NCBI RefSeq assembly: GCF_000019805.1
Contig: NC_010525.1
Span: forward strand, 1,194,618 to 1,258,617
Source: Pyrobaculum neutrophilum V24Sta
GTDB lineage: Archaea; Thermoproteota; Thermoprotei; Thermoproteales; Thermoproteaceae
Direction: 5' to 3'
DNA: 64,000 nt
A program made the position numbers and the translations under genes. The notes under the pieces are model-generated. The model saw only the letters and a list, made by a program, of their open reading frames with translations, made no database searches and was not told the origin of the DNA. Below, piece after piece: positions 7,447 to 16,258 of the stretch; positions within the stretch are counted from its first letter, which is position 1; the number at the start of each line of letters is the position of its first letter.

Positions 7447-8802
7447 TTAAACCTCCCTGGTCTTGATCAAGATAGGCTTGCGCAACGGGTTCATGAGACC
7501 GGCAACGAAGAACTCCCTAGGCTGTAGCTGCGCCAAAACGCTCTCGTTTATGTCCGCAAGGTCTAGGTATGTCGATATCTCTCTGACGTCGGTAGGCGCC
7601 GTGAGCCTGGAGAAAAACACCGTCCCCAGGTTGGCTCTTATGGAGGGGTCTATGTCTCCGACTATCCGCTGGCTGGCGAGCACCACCGAGAGACCCCACT
7701 TCCTCCCCTCCCTCACCGTTGTCTCAATCGCGTCTTTAGATATTGTCCACGTCTGGGGGGCGTAGTTCTGGGCCTCATCTATCACAAACACGGTGTTGGC
7801 GGATGCCTTCCCCCTCTTGACTCTGGCCCACGCCGCTTCGATAACCGACGCAACGATTGCCTGTTTTACGGAGAGGTCCGTGTCGTAGCTTAGGTCCACC
7901 ACCACGGGGGTTGAGCCTATGGAGAGTATGTCATCTGGCGACTTCACCCTGTTGTTGAGCTCTTCGAAAAAGGCGCTGTCCACGAGGTGCTTGAGGTACA
8001 GCTCCACCTTCTCAATCGTCGAATCTCTCGCGCCAAGTCTCTTCATCACCCTCTTGACGTGGGCTATGAAGGCGTCTTTCGACCACCTACCTTCGTATGT
8101 CATAGTGGCGATCTCTAGGTACTCGCCGTGGGTCTGCCACTGGAGCTGCGCTACTCTAGCTATGACCGAGGCCAGGATGTTGGGAGGGATCTTAACCTCG
8201 GTGGATTTCACCACGGCGGAGTAGTGGGGGGCGTAGTCCACGCCGGTGTGGTCAAACACCACCACCCTGTAGCCCCTCGCCGCGAGCTCGTTCACCAACG
8301 CCCTTACCAACCTGGACTTCCCCACGCCCGTTGCGCCGAAGACGCCGACGTGGTGGGTTATATATCGGACATCTAGGGGCAACGCCCAGCCGGAGTACTT
8401 GTGCGCCCCAACGTATATGTAGTCGCCTTTGAGAGCCCCCTCCAACAGCGAGGCGTCTAGTAGATAGACCTTGGAGCCGGGGGTTACAACGTTTGTAACC
8501 TCGCCAACCCGGCCGTCTCTCACGGCGATGTAGGGCTTCACGATGGCGGAGGTATACGGCAGTAGTATGCCGTAGTCCACCATCTCCGGCTTGTCCACGT
8601 AGGGGGTCCTAACTCTGTCTCTAATTACAGGCTCTAGCTTCGTGATTCTCCTGAGGAAACCGACGACGACCTCCCCGGGGTTCTCCCGATCTACTACACC
8701 CACTAGCTGTTCTTCTACGGCGTAGCGCTCCGCGTTTCTGTATATCTGGACCGGTATCGCCCCCACCGTGGCGCCGCTTACCACAATCCCAAGCTCCCTC
8801 AC
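7447..8802 (-). CDS. herA: HerA DNA translocase/helicase
   Basis: 451 residues. Hexameric bipolar DNA translocase that drives end resection with NurA. An N-terminal HAS-barrel-like region (about residues 1-120) precedes the FtsK/HerA ATPase core with Walker A GATGVGKS at 156-163, Walker B FVIDEAQNYAP near 345-355 and a conserved RxxR region (VLASQRIVGDIDPSIRAN). The gene is followed after 3 bp by nurA and preceded by ribK with an 11-bp gap, suggesting co-transcription of the cluster. ATG at 8802 gives the normal N terminus. Confidence 0.93.
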   Translation of the reverse strand: MRELGIVVSGATVGAIPVQIYRNAERYAVEEQLVGVVDRENPGEVVVGFLRRITKLEPVIRDRVRTPYVDKPEMVDYGILLPYTSAIVKPYIAVRDGRVGEVTNVVTPGSKVYLLDASLLEGALKGDYIYVGAHKYSGWALPLDVRYITHHVGVFGATGVGKSRLVRALVNELAARGYRVVVFDHTGVDYAPHYSAVVKSTEVKIPPNILASVIARVAQLQWQTHGEYLEIATMTYEGRWSKDAFIAHVKRVMKRLGARDSTIEKVELYLKHLVDSAFFEELNNRVKSPDDILSIGSTPVVVDLSYDTDLSVKQAIVASVIEAAWARVKRGKASANTVFVIDEAQNYAPQTWTISKDAIETTVREGRKWGLSVVLASQRIVGDIDPSIRANLGTVFFSRLTAPTDVREISTYLDLADINESVLAQLQPREFFVAGLMNPLRKPILIKTREV

Positions 8803-8813
8803 GTTCCCCTATC

Positions 8814-9449
8814 CTAGTCAAGATATATCTCTATCTCCACCTTATCCCCGTCTCTCAAGCCTAACGCCTCGCGGAGCTTCACGGGGGCGATCACCTCTAC
8901 GACGTCGGTCGGATGGTGCGTCCTCTCCGGCATCACCACGGCGCCCTCTATATCCCTTATCCTCGCCCGGAAGGCCTTCACGGCGCCGTATGTCCTAACC
9001 CCATCTGAAAAGCCGGGGATGTGGACGCCCGGGAGGCTGTCGAGGTACCTCCTATACGCCATCGACTTTGGGTCTAGCTTCAGATTTAACGTGCCGGGAT
9101 ACGGCGTAAACCCCAGTAGCCGCTCAACCGCGCGTCTGTAGCCTTCGAGGGACATATAGAAGGCCCCCTCCCCCAAGCCGCTTACCACCTGCCCAAGGAG
9201 CTTGAGGGACGCTATGTTGAAGTAGATCAGGAGGTCCCTAAGCACCGAACTGAGGAGGTCTTTCCCCCTCTGGCTCAGCTTAACCACCGGCCCCTCCTCG
9301 ACGTATCCCCCCTCCCTCAAGTGCCTAAGGAGCTTGTAAAGCCCCTGGCGTGTTAAGCAAAGCCTTCTCGCGGCTTCAGACACCGGGAGGCCCTCAACCG
9401 AGGAGACGGCTATTAGATCCCCCACGAGCCGCCTATCTACGCACTCCAT
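8814..9449 (-). CDS. ribK: CTP-dependent riboflavin kinase with N-terminal wHTH
   Basis: 211 residues. Archaeal riboflavin kinase (DUF120) phosphorylates riboflavin to FMN with CTP. Residues about 1-75 are a winged helix (LPVSEAARRLCLTRQGLYKL), residues 85-211 the kinase barrel with GEGAFYMSLEGYRRAV and FTPYPGTLNLKL. The HTH suggests FMN- or riboflavin-responsive repression, as in RbkR regulators, though that is inference. The start overlaps the aldolase gene by 13 bp and herA follows after 11 bp. Confidence 0.9.
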   Translation of the reverse strand: MECVDRRLVGDLIAVSSVEGLPVSEAARRLCLTRQGLYKLLRHLREGGYVEEGPVVKLSQRGKDLLSSVLRDLLIYFNIASLKLLGQVVSGLGEGAFYMSLEGYRRAVERLLGFTPYPGTLNLKLDPKSMAYRRYLDSLPGVHIPGFSDGVRTYGAVKAFRARIRDIEGAVVMPERTHHPTDVVEVIAPVKLREALGLRDGDKVEIEIYLD

Positions 9450-10006
9450 AGCTTTGAGGCGATGAGGCTGTAGAGCGTGGCCTTCGCCACGTCTGACACA
9501 ACCTCTGCCCTGTTGACAGCCTCGGCAAGATCCCTCCCAACCGTCACAACGCCGTGTCTCTTTAACACGGCTGCGTTACGCCGCTCCAACGCCGATGCCA
9601 CGGCCTCCGCCAACTCGGCCGTGCCGGGTTGGATATACGGCACCACGGCTATCTCGGTCCCAAGCTGCAACTCCGCCTCAGAGAGAAGCGATGGGTTTAG
9701 CCTCTCGGCGAGCACCGTCGGCAGTATGTCGTGTACGTGCACCACGGCGTTTACGTCTGGGCGTCTCCTGTATATAGCCACATGCATACGCCACTCGCTA
9801 GTCGGCTTGAGGCCTCCCTTGACTACCCTCCCCTCGAGGTCGATCCAGACAAGGTCGTCCACAGTTAGAAAGGGCTTGGGGCGGGTTGTGGGGGTGACCA
9901 AGACCTTATCTCCCACGCGCAACGAGACGTTGCCGGAGAGCAGAGTTAGATAGCCTCTCTCGTACAAAAGTTTTACATATCGTAAAAACTCCTCCTCTAC
10001 CCCCAT
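9437..10006 (-). CDS. Class II aldolase (fuculose-phosphate aldolase family)
   Basis: 189 residues. Zinc-dependent aldolase fold: VVHVHD supplies two zinc histidines and LKRHGVVTVG the third; the region LLSGNVSLRV binds the phosphate in relatives. In other archaea a member of this family makes lactaldehyde for coenzyme F420, but the substrate here cannot be read from sequence. It overlaps ribK by 13 bp and follows the geranylgeranyl reductase gene by 1 bp, so it is in an operon with a flavin enzyme and a flavoprotein. Confidence 0.8.
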   Translation of the reverse strand: MGVEEEFLRYVKLLYERGYLTLLSGNVSLRVGDKVLVTPTTRPKPFLTVDDLVWIDLEGRVVKGGLKPTSEWRMHVAIYRRRPDVNAVVHVHDILPTVLAERLNPSLLSEAELQLGTEIAVVPYIQPGTAELAEAVASALERRNAAVLKRHGVVTVGRDLAEAVNRAEVVSDVAKATLYSLIASKLWSA

Positions 10007-10007
10007 C

Positions 10008-11369
10008 CTACTCAGCCGGCAGAGGCCCTAGCCCGATTTTCTCGCGGAACTCGTTGTACTTATCCACCACCCTGCTGTGCCACCGCTCTAGCTCAGCCCT
10101 CTCGCCTGGGTAGGCCAGGTAGAGATCCCCTATCTCCTTGGCGTACTGGATAGACGTGCTGAGCTTTTTCAACAAGGCAGGTCTGCCGATGAACTGCATC
10201 ATCACCCTCAGCTTGTCGACTATGGATATGTTCGTACCCTTCGCCGCCAGGTGGTATATCTCGTCCTCGTTGAGGATCTTCCGGGAGAGCCCGAAGTTGA
10301 GGTCGTCGTTGTCGAGAGTCTGAAGCATGAGGCGTAAGACGTCGAGCTGAGCCTGCCTATACCCCCACTCCCTCATGTAGAGGAGGTTGTACTCCCACAG
10401 CGCCTTCTCCGAGAAGTCCCCCGCCTCAAAGGCCTTCGATATAGCTCTAGAGGCGAGCTCCGCCGTGAGCAACGCTTGGCCGATCCCGCCGCCGTGTATC
10501 GGGTTGACCGCGGCGGCCGCGTCCCCAAGCGCAACTATCCCGTTCCCCACCAGGCTCTTCAGCGGTCTTCTCGTCGGTATGAACCCTCCCCCGATGTGGT
10601 ACTTGCCCTTTATCTTAAACCGCGGCAGTATATACCTCTCGTAGTTCGTCCTCGGGTTCTGCTTCAGTATCCCCCAAATCCCCAACCCGACGTTGAGCAT
10701 CGTGGCGCTCCTCGGAAAGATCCACCAGTAGCCCCCAGGCGCCGTGACCATGTCAAGATATATCTTGATGTACTGCGGAGAATCCAGAGGCTCCTCCACG
10801 TACACGATTTCCCTATAGGCGTGGGAGACGTCCTCAGGATGAAGCGGCTCCGAAATAGGCCAGCCCGCCAGCTTGCTCCTCAACACGGCGGCTGATCCCG
10901 AGGCGTCCACCACCACCTTCGCCGCAAACTCCTTAGGGCTACCCGTCCTCCTCTCCACAGCCCTTACGCCCACCACCGCCCCGTTGTCGACTAGGGGGGT
11001 CGTGGCCGTGTGTCCCTCGTATAGGACGGCCCCGGCCTTCACCGCCTCCTCAACCAACCACTTCCCCCACGCAAATCTATCCAGCACGTAGCCCTCCCCC
11101 TTTATGACAAGCCTGGTTTTCTCGTCAGGACTTATCAGCTCCACGCCTTCGATCTTGTTCTGAAACACCTTGGGGTTGGGGGTTATGTGCCTAGAGATCC
11201 TCTCCACGTGGTGTAGGCCTAGCCCATCGCCGCAGGTCTTAACCCCTATCTCCTGGCCGCTTTTAGACTCGAGGAGGGCGACCCTAAACCCGTTCTTGGC
11301 GAGGAGGTACGAGGCAAAAGCGCCAGCTGTCCCAGCCCCCACTACAACAACGTCAAATCTCTCTACCAT
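10008..11369 (-). CDS. Geranylgeranyl reductase family FAD enzyme
   Basis: 453 residues. FAD-dependent reductase that saturates geranylgeranyl chains of archaeal membrane lipids. The N-terminal dinucleotide fold shows VVGAGTAGAFAS, then a CGDGLG motif typical of the family, and ALGDAAAAVNPIHGGG near residue 285 closes the FAD site. An AT-rich TTTTTTAATAT box about 23 nt upstream of the start at 11369 fits a leaderless promoter. Together with the mevalonate genes elsewhere in the window it covers lipid chain synthesis and reduction. Confidence 0.88.
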   Translation of the reverse strand: MVERFDVVVVGAGTAGAFASYLLAKNGFRVALLESKSGQEIGVKTCGDGLGLHHVERISRHITPNPKVFQNKIEGVELISPDEKTRLVIKGEGYVLDRFAWGKWLVEEAVKAGAVLYEGHTATTPLVDNGAVVGVRAVERRTGSPKEFAAKVVVDASGSAAVLRSKLAGWPISEPLHPEDVSHAYREIVYVEEPLDSPQYIKIYLDMVTAPGGYWWIFPRSATMLNVGLGIWGILKQNPRTNYERYILPRFKIKGKYHIGGGFIPTRRPLKSLVGNGIVALGDAAAAVNPIHGGGIGQALLTAELASRAISKAFEAGDFSEKALWEYNLLYMREWGYRQAQLDVLRLMLQTLDNDDLNFGLSRKILNEDEIYHLAAKGTNISIVDKLRVMMQFIGRPALLKKLSTSIQYAKEIGDLYLAYPGERAELERWHSRVVDKYNEFREKIGLGPLPAE

Positions 11370-11399
11370 CGAGGGGGAGATGCGTTGGATATTAAAAAA

Positions 11400-12077
11400 T
11401 TAGAGCTTGAGGACGTCGCCAGGCTTCATTATGTACACCTTAGCCCGCGACACCGCCTCCACCCTCGCCTTGAAATCCTCGGGGTCTTGTCTAATAAGCG
11501 GGAAGGTGTTGTAGTGCATGGGCACCACCCTCCTAGGCCTCAGAAACTGCGTAGCTATGGCGGCCTCGCGCGGCCCCATGGTAAAGACGCTACCTATCGG
11601 CAACATCGCCACGTCTATGTCGTACAACTCCGCTATCAGCTCCATATCTCTAAACAAGCCCGTGTCCCCGGCGTGGTACACCGTCCCCTGGGGGGTAGCT
11701 ATTACGAAGCCAGACGGCGCACCTCTGTTCGCCGTGTGTAATGCAGGGGTCATGTAGACCTCCACGCCGTCTCCCAACTTTATGGTGCCGCCTATGTTCA
11801 TAGGCACAGTCTGCGCCTCGGGTATCCCCTTCTCGGCGACCTCAAGAGTTAGCTCGTATGTCCCAACTATCGGCGCGCCGGCGGCCTTGCTTATATCCAC
11901 GGCGTCGCCCATGTGGTCGAAGTGGTCGTGCGTTATCAAGATGTGGGTTGGCCTCATGTTGGCAACCTCCTGTGGGGAGGTGGGCGACAGGGGGTTGGAG
12001 ATCCAAGGGTCGATCAAGAGCTTCAGGCCCTGCACCTCCACCATAAACGCCGAGTGTCCAAACCACCTAATCTGCAT
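11400..12077 (-). CDS. UPF0173 metallo-beta-lactamase-fold hydrolase
   Basis: 225 residues of the metallo-beta-lactamase superfamily with the THDHFDHMGD zinc motif near residue 50, a downstream metal histidine in TPALHTANR and aspartate in YHAGDTGLF. The N terminus MQIRWFGHSAF is typical of UPF0173 metal-dependent hydrolases. Its physiological substrate is not known. An AGATATAAG box about 25 nt upstream of the ATG suggests its own leaderless promoter. Confidence 0.85.
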   Translation of the reverse strand: MQIRWFGHSAFMVEVQGLKLLIDPWISNPLSPTSPQEVANMRPTHILITHDHFDHMGDAVDISKAAGAPIVGTYELTLEVAEKGIPEAQTVPMNIGGTIKLGDGVEVYMTPALHTANRGAPSGFVIATPQGTVYHAGDTGLFRDMELIAELYDIDVAMLPIGSVFTMGPREAAIATQFLRPRRVVPMHYNTFPLIRQDPEDFKARVEAVSRAKVYIMKPGDVLKL

Positions 12078-12097
12078 AAACCGTGGTAGCTTGGAAC

Positions 12098-12337
12098 TTA
12101 TATCTTTTTCTTTAGGTCTAGCCTAAGCGCGTGGGCGTGAGGCGCGTAGACCCTAACGGAAAACCCCCTCTCGAGCTCTTTCACTATTTCCGAGAGCACC
12201 CTCCACTCCACCGGCTTCACGAGATATATCTTGAGGTGGTAGGTGTCGGTGGCAGGTGCGTAGCTCCACTTCACGTATCTCACGTAGCCTCCGCCCAGCC
12301 TTCTTACCAGCTCAGCCACCTTCTCAAACTCCTTCAC
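12098..12337 (-). CDS. Conserved-looking small protein of unknown function
   Basis: About 79 residues, alpha/beta, with no family I recognise. It starts MKEFEKVAELVRRLG if the GTG at 12337 is used. That choice rests on a TTTATAAA at 12357-12364, centred about 24 nt upstream; an in-frame GTG at 12349 would lie only 8 nt from the box. The region VKWSYAPATDTYHLKIYLV and a C-terminal basic tail (RLDLKKKI) may bind nucleic acid, but that is a guess. It lies between the hydrolase gene and hjc on the same strand. Confidence 0.5.
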   Translation of the reverse strand: MKEFEKVAELVRRLGGGYVRYVKWSYAPATDTYHLKIYLVKPVEWRVLSEIVKELERGFSVRVYAPHAHALRLDLKKKI

Positions 12338-12366
12338 GCCTTTAACCACCTAGGCCTTTATAAACA

Positions 12367-12771
12367 CTACCGGAAGTACTCCTCCAACCTCGCGGAGAAG
12401 AGCGACTCTAGGAAAGCCCTGAGCTCCACGCTCTTCTCGTACTCCTCCCTGTCCACCTTCTCCCTTGCCTCCAGCACTCTCCAGGGGTCTCGCCCGTATT
12501 TGACCAGGAGCAGGGGCCGGCCGCCGGCACGTCTCGCGAACTCCACGAGCTTTTCCAGCTTCTCCGGCTCTAGCCTTATAGGCGAAGCTTTGGAACGGTA
12601 TTTTACCTCAAACACCAACACCACCCCTCGGCATATAGCCACTATATCTGGGACGTACCTCTTCCTCACCCCGCCCCCTGAGGAACAGCCTCTCAACACG
12701 GCACAGCCACGCTCCCAGAAGTAGTTAGCCAGCTCTCTCTCCTTGGCTGAGCCCTTGCGTTTGACGCTCAT
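12367..12771 (-). CDS. hjc: Holliday junction resolvase Hjc
   Basis: About 134 residues. Archaeal four-way junction endonuclease of the PD-(D/E)xK fold. Visible active-site elements: Glu in KERELANYF, Asp in YVPDIVAIC, and the FEVKYRS motif with the catalytic Glu and Lys. The N terminus MSVKRKGSAKERE is the usual family start and fixes the ATG at 12771, which overlaps the stop of the upstream gene in an ATGA arrangement. An extended C-terminal helix (EYEKSVELRAFLESLF) is present. Confidence 0.9.
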   Translation of the reverse strand: MSVKRKGSAKERELANYFWERGCAVLRGCSSGGGVRKRYVPDIVAICRGVVLVFEVKYRSKASPIRLEPEKLEKLVEFARRAGGRPLLLVKYGRDPWRVLEAREKVDREEYEKSVELRAFLESLFSARLEEYFR

Positions 12772-13253
12772 AGGACCTCCACCTCCCTGTATACGTCGCA
12801 TAGGAGTTTTTCCACCACGTCGCATCTAGCGCAGTCGCAACGGACCGCGCCTTTCACGATCTGTTCAACTAGGTGCGGGTCGAACGCCCCCGCGTCTAGA
12901 ACTACGCCGTCTATGGCTCTGCCGAGTAGCGCCTTCAGCTCGCGCCTGCTTCTTACGTAGTAGAGGCCCGGCCCCCTATATTCGCCCCCTGGGTACACCG
13001 GAATTACGTTGCCCCTACGGATGGGAAGCCCCCACGCGTATATGACCGCGTCTGGCTTAAGCTCGCGCGCTAGGGCGAGCCAGATCCTGCTTCTGGCTTT
13101 TAAGGCCACCGCGCGGCTCTTCCTCAACGCGGCGTAGAGGCAACGAAGGTCGTCCCCCACCAGGGGAATCACTCTGGGGTCGGGCGGTTCACATGTAGGC
13201 GTAATCTGGGGGAGATCTACGTCGATATACCTCTCGCTGTAGATGTAGATCAC
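12768..13253 (-). CDS. Uncharacterised protein between hjc and tbp
   Basis: 161 residues; I do not recognise the family. It begins MIYIYSERYIDVDLPQIT and contains a central alpha/beta region with SRIWLALARELKPDAVIYAW, VIPVYPGGEYRGPGLYYV and a cysteine cluster near residue 139 (RCDCARCDV) that could bind metal. It overlaps hjc by 4 bp downstream and tbp by 4 bp upstream, so all three are probably translated from one transcript. Context hints at an information-processing role, but nothing in the sequence proves it. Confidence 0.6.
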   Translation of the reverse strand: MIYIYSERYIDVDLPQITPTCEPPDPRVIPLVGDDLRCLYAALRKSRAVALKARSRIWLALARELKPDAVIYAWGLPIRRGNVIPVYPGGEYRGPGLYYVRSRRELKALLGRAIDGVVLDAGAFDPHLVEQIVKGAVRCDCARCDVVEKLLCDVYREVEVL

Positions 13254-13843
13254 AACTCCTCCTCGCCCTCTTCGGCTTCGCCCTCCTCTATGTACAATAC
13301 GCCCAGGTCCTTGAGCTGGTTGTAAAGCTTCTGAACCGCCGTAGCCACGTCCTTCTCAGACTTAGCGCCTGTGCACACTATCTTCCCGGAGCCGAAGATG
13401 AGGATGACCACCCTCGGCGAAGACATCCTGTAAATGAGGCCGGGGAACTGCTCAGGCTCGTACATGGCGTTCTCCAACATAAGAACCGCCTGCTCTAGGT
13501 CGACCTCGGCGAAGAGGTTTCCGCTAGCCACAATGTTCTGTATCTGCACCTCGGGGTCGAAGGGCACATCCGCGCCGTGGTCCTTCAAGAGCTTCACTAG
13601 GGCTCTCACCGCGTTTTTTAAGTCCTCCTCGTTTTTAGCCCCCGTACACACCATCTTGCCTGTGCGGAAAATTAGGGCGGAGATCCTGGGCTTGGTAAGC
13701 CTAAGTATTAAGCCGGGGAATTGATCAGGGTTGTACTCGGCCATGGTGAGCCTTTCGGCGAGTTTTTCAAGGTCTAGCTCGACCCCTAGGTTGACGGTGG
13801 CCACAATGTTTTCAATGCGGTATGACGGCCCTTTTGAGGCCAT
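13250..13843 (-). CDS. tbp: TATA-box-binding protein TBP
   Basis: 197 residues. General transcription factor that binds TATA boxes. The two direct repeats are obvious: FPGLILRLTKPR with TGKMVCTGAK, then FPGLIYRMSSPR with SGKIVCTGAK. The acidic C-terminal tail (EEGEAEEGEEEL) is typical of crenarchaeal TBPs. Start at ATG 13843 (MASKGPSYRIENIVA); a TATTTAAATAT centred about 24 nt upstream fits a leaderless promoter, so TBP may feed back on its own gene. Divergent from S25e. Confidence 0.96.
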   Translation of the reverse strand: MASKGPSYRIENIVATVNLGVELDLEKLAERLTMAEYNPDQFPGLILRLTKPRISALIFRTGKMVCTGAKNEEDLKNAVRALVKLLKDHGADVPFDPEVQIQNIVASGNLFAEVDLEQAVLMLENAMYEPEQFPGLIYRMSSPRVVILIFGSGKIVCTGAKSEKDVATAVQKLYNQLKDLGVLYIEEGEAEEGEEEL

Positions 13844-13845
13844 AC

Positions 13846-13920
13846 GCGAATTTATAAACCCATATTTAAATATCCCTAGTTTAAAATAGCGTAGACGGCT
13901 CCTCATTAAGTTTAAATATC
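13846..13920. promoter_or_regulatory. Divergent tbp / rps25e promoter region
   Basis: Contains TATTTAAATAT (about 13862-13872) correctly spaced for tbp on the minus strand and TTTAAATA (about 13910-13917) about 25 nt before the S25e ATG. A second TTTATAAA sits about 10 nt before tbp and could be a regulatory TBP site. Confidence 0.5.
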
Positions 13921-13938
13921 TCCGCAGTCGTATCCCAC

Positions 13939-14280
13939 ATGGGAGGGAAAAAGAGACCTACTCTTAGCCAGCTGGCGAAGAAGGCCGAGAAGGAGAAGGT
14001 CCAGCAACAGCCGCAGAAGGGCAAGAAAGAGGTAAAGAAGGAGGAGGCCCAGGCCAAGAGGACAATACAGACGCTTGATGAGAAGGTCTTTCAGACCATC
14101 GCCAAGGAGGTCCAGAGCCTAAAGGTTGTAACCCCGTACGAGGTCGCCTCGAAGTACGGGATAAAGATGTCCATAGCGTTTAAGGTTCTTAGGAACCTGC
14201 GCGACAGGGGAGACTTGGTCCTAGTATCGAAGGGGCATAGGACCGAGATCTACGTGCCGGCCGGAAAGGCTAAAGCTTAA
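13939..14280 (+). CDS. rps25e: 30S ribosomal protein S25e
   Basis: 113 residues. Small-subunit ribosomal protein shared by archaea and eukaryotes. A lysine-rich, low-complexity N-terminal tail (KKAEKEKVQQQPQKGKKEV) precedes a winged-helix core with LKVVTPYEVASKYGIKMSIA and a final strand HRTEIYVPA. ATG 13939 has a TATA-like box about 25 nt upstream. Its last 11 bases overlap the convergent unknown gene. Confidence 0.93.
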   Translation: MGGKKRPTLSQLAKKAEKEKVQQQPQKGKKEVKKEEAQAKRTIQTLDEKVFQTIAKEVQSLKVVTPYEVASKYGIKMSIAFKVLRNLRDRGDLVLVSKGHRTEIYVPAGKAKA

Positions 14281-14872
14281 TATCGCCTCTTCTCACGAGC
14301 TTCCTCAGGTTGACCACCCCCTCCTCCCTGAGCTCGACCACGTCCGCAGATCTGAGGATTTCGAGGGCGGCCCTCACCGCCCTATGTTCGACCTTCGCAA
14401 GCCTTGACACGTCCTCGACAAGTCTGATGACTCCCACGCTGGGGTATATAGAGAGGTAGTTCATCAAAGCGTCTATGACGGCCTCCGCCTTGGATCTATC
14501 AACCCTGGCCTCCTCCGCGAGTAAAGCCACTAGGGAGCCCCAGCTCGCCTCCTCCCTCTTCTCCTCGACTTTTGTCTCTTGGGGCTTTGGGGGTTGCGAA
14601 ACGGCGGCAGGCCTCTGCTCCGGCGGCTGTTGTTGCTTCTGCTCCTGTCGCTTGGGCTGTGGCTGGGCCAACTTAGGCGTCTGCCTCCTCTGTTGCGGCG
14701 CTTTCTGTCTCGGAGCTGCCGTTAAGCTCTCGGTTAGGGGGAGGGCCAAGTTGCCGAAAACCGCCTCGGGGCCCGAGGTTAGACAGCCGGTTTTTGCACA
14801 TATGACGGACTTGGCTAGGACGCCTAGAGCTTCCTGTCTAACCTTGCCGGCCTTGTAAAGCTCAGTGAGCAC
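14270..14872 (-). CDS. Unknown protein with Pro/Gln-rich linker and C-terminal helical domain
   Basis: 200 residues, no recognised family. Residues about 1-50 form a small N-terminal domain with two cysteines (SVICAKTGCLTSG). Residues 54-105 are a Pro/Gln/Lys-rich linker (for example PKRQEQKQQQPPEQRP). Residues 110-200 look like a helical/winged-helix domain (VIRLVEDVSRLAKVEHRAVR). Start is the GTG at 14872, with an AGATAAAAAC box about 24 nt upstream. The domain plan resembles a DNA- or RNA-binding adaptor, but this is inference. Confidence 0.6.
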   Translation of the reverse strand: MLTELYKAGKVRQEALGVLAKSVICAKTGCLTSGPEAVFGNLALPLTESLTAAPRQKAPQQRRQTPKLAQPQPKRQEQKQQQPPEQRPAAVSQPPKPQETKVEEKREEASWGSLVALLAEEARVDRSKAEAVIDALMNYLSIYPSVGVIRLVEDVSRLAKVEHRAVRAALEILRSADVVELREEGVVNLRKLVRRGDIKL

Positions 14873-14899
14873 AGATATACGCCAGGGGGGAGATAAAAA

Positions 14900-15124
14900 C
14901 TATGCCTCCTTGGCCTCGACGAGCCGCCAGTAGGCGATCTTCCCCCTCTTCACCTCTTTAACCACGTTCTCCTTCTCCAAAAGCTTCAGTATGTAGAATA
15001 TCTGGGAGTGGCTAAGCCCAGTGAGCTGGATCAGTCTGCTGGTCGTTAACTCTCCGTAGGTCTTAAGGTACTCAATGATCTGCTCCTTACGTTCAAACAC
15101 CTTGTCAGTCTGCCTCCTCGGCAT
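14900..15124 (-). CDS. Small winged-helix transcription regulator
   Basis: 74 residues, essentially one winged-helix domain: KEQIIEYLKTYGELTTSRL for the first helices, TGLSHSQIFYILKLLEKEN for the recognition helix, and KRGKIAYWRL as the wing. Probably an ArsR/MarR-like DNA-binding dimer. No sensor domain is present, so the inducer and target genes are unknown. It lies alone between the unknown gene downstream and the HMG-CoA synthase cluster upstream. Confidence 0.72.
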   Translation of the reverse strand: MPRRQTDKVFERKEQIIEYLKTYGELTTSRLIQLTGLSHSQIFYILKLLEKENVVKEVKRGKIAYWRLVEAKEA

Positions 15125-15200
15125 GTAGGATGGCGCCTCTGGGCTTTTTTCACTGCCGTTGAAAAAAAGTAATACCCTAACCGTCTCTGAGTATGGCCAC

Positions 15201-16256
15201 TCAATACTCGAAGAGCTTTATCATCTTGCGCATCTTGAGGTACTGGGCGTAGTCTACGTAGATCTTGTCGCGTAGCATCGCCTCGACGGTGGGCACAGCC
15301 GCGTTTTGTCTCTCCTTTATGAGGTCGGTGGCGGAGAAGACGTACGCGTTAGACCCAGCCCCGCTTCCAAACGTCACCACCAGTATCTTGTCGCCCGGCT
15401 TAGCTTGGTCCAACACCTTGGCGAACCCCATGAGCGCCGATGCGTTGTATGTGTTTCCAATGTGCGTCACCACTATCCCCGGCTTTACCTTTTCCATGGG
15501 TATATTAAGTGTCGAGGCCGCCCGTACGGGGAATCTCCCGTTTGGCTGATGGAACACCGCATATGCGAAGTCCGAGGGTTTGTACCCGTACGCGGCCATC
15601 AGCCCCCTCGCGGCGTTGATCACGTGGCGGAAGTAGGCGGGTTCGCCGGTGAAGCCTTCGCCGTGCATGGGATACGGCGAGCCTTCCCTTCTCCAGAAGT
15701 CCGGCGTGTCTGAGGCGTAGGCGTACGCCGCCTCAAGCTCCGCAGCCACCCCCTCTCTGCCCACCACCAGAGCCACTCCGCCGCTACTAGCGGAGTACTC
15801 CAGGTGCTCCCCGGGCTCTCCCTGCGACGTGTCGGCGCCGACGGTCATGCCGTATTCCACCTTCCCCGACTCCACTAGCCCAACCGCGGCCATCAACCCC
15901 TCGCTCCCGGCCTTACATGCAAACTCCATGTCGACCGCGAAGACGTTGTTGGAAAGGCCAAGCGCGTCGATTAAGATGGAGGAGATGGGCTTTACGGCGT
16001 ATGGCTTAGACTCTGTGCCTACGTACACTGCCCCTATCCTTCTGGGGTCTAGGGTAGCCCTCCTCAGCGCCCTCCTGGCGGCCTCGACGGCTATTGTCAC
16101 GGCGTCTTCGTCTATACCCTCAACGCTCTTCTCATCGACGAGGTATAGATCCACGATGCGGAGCGGGTCGTCGCCCCATATCCGCGCCACCTCCTCCGTC
16201 CTTATCCTGTACTTCGGTATATATGCCCCCCAGCTGACAACGCCGACGCGGCCCAT
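15201..16256 (-). CDS. Hydroxymethylglutaryl-CoA synthase
   Basis: 351 residues. Condenses acetyl-CoA with acetoacetyl-CoA to HMG-CoA, the committed entry to the mevalonate route. The nucleophilic cysteine is in the conserved [10 protein letters not shown] near residue 112, the catalytic histidine in FHQPNGRFP near 233, and the C-terminal [14 protein letters not shown] closes the thiolase fold. ATG 16256 follows the DUF35 gene by 2 bp; an in-frame GTG at 16262 would overlap it. The thiolase/HMGCS/DUF35 association is known from other archaea. Confidence 0.93.
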   Translation of the reverse strand: MGRVGVVSWGAYIPKYRIRTEEVARIWGDDPLRIVDLYLVDEKSVEGIDEDAVTIAVEAARRALRRATLDPRRIGAVYVGTESKPYAVKPISSILIDALGLSNNVFAVDMEFACKAGSEGLMAAVGLVESGKVEYGMTVGADTSQGEPGEHLEYSASSGGVALVVGREGVAAELEAAYAYASDTPDFWRREGSPYPMHGEGFTGEPAYFRHVINAARGLMAAYGYKPSDFAYAVFHQPNGRFPVRAASTLNIPMEKVKPGIVVTHIGNTYNASALMGFAKVLDQAKPGDKILVVTFGSGAGSNAYVFSATDLIKERQNAAVPTVEAMLRDKIYVDYAQYLKMRKMIKLFEY

Positions 16257-16258
16257 GG

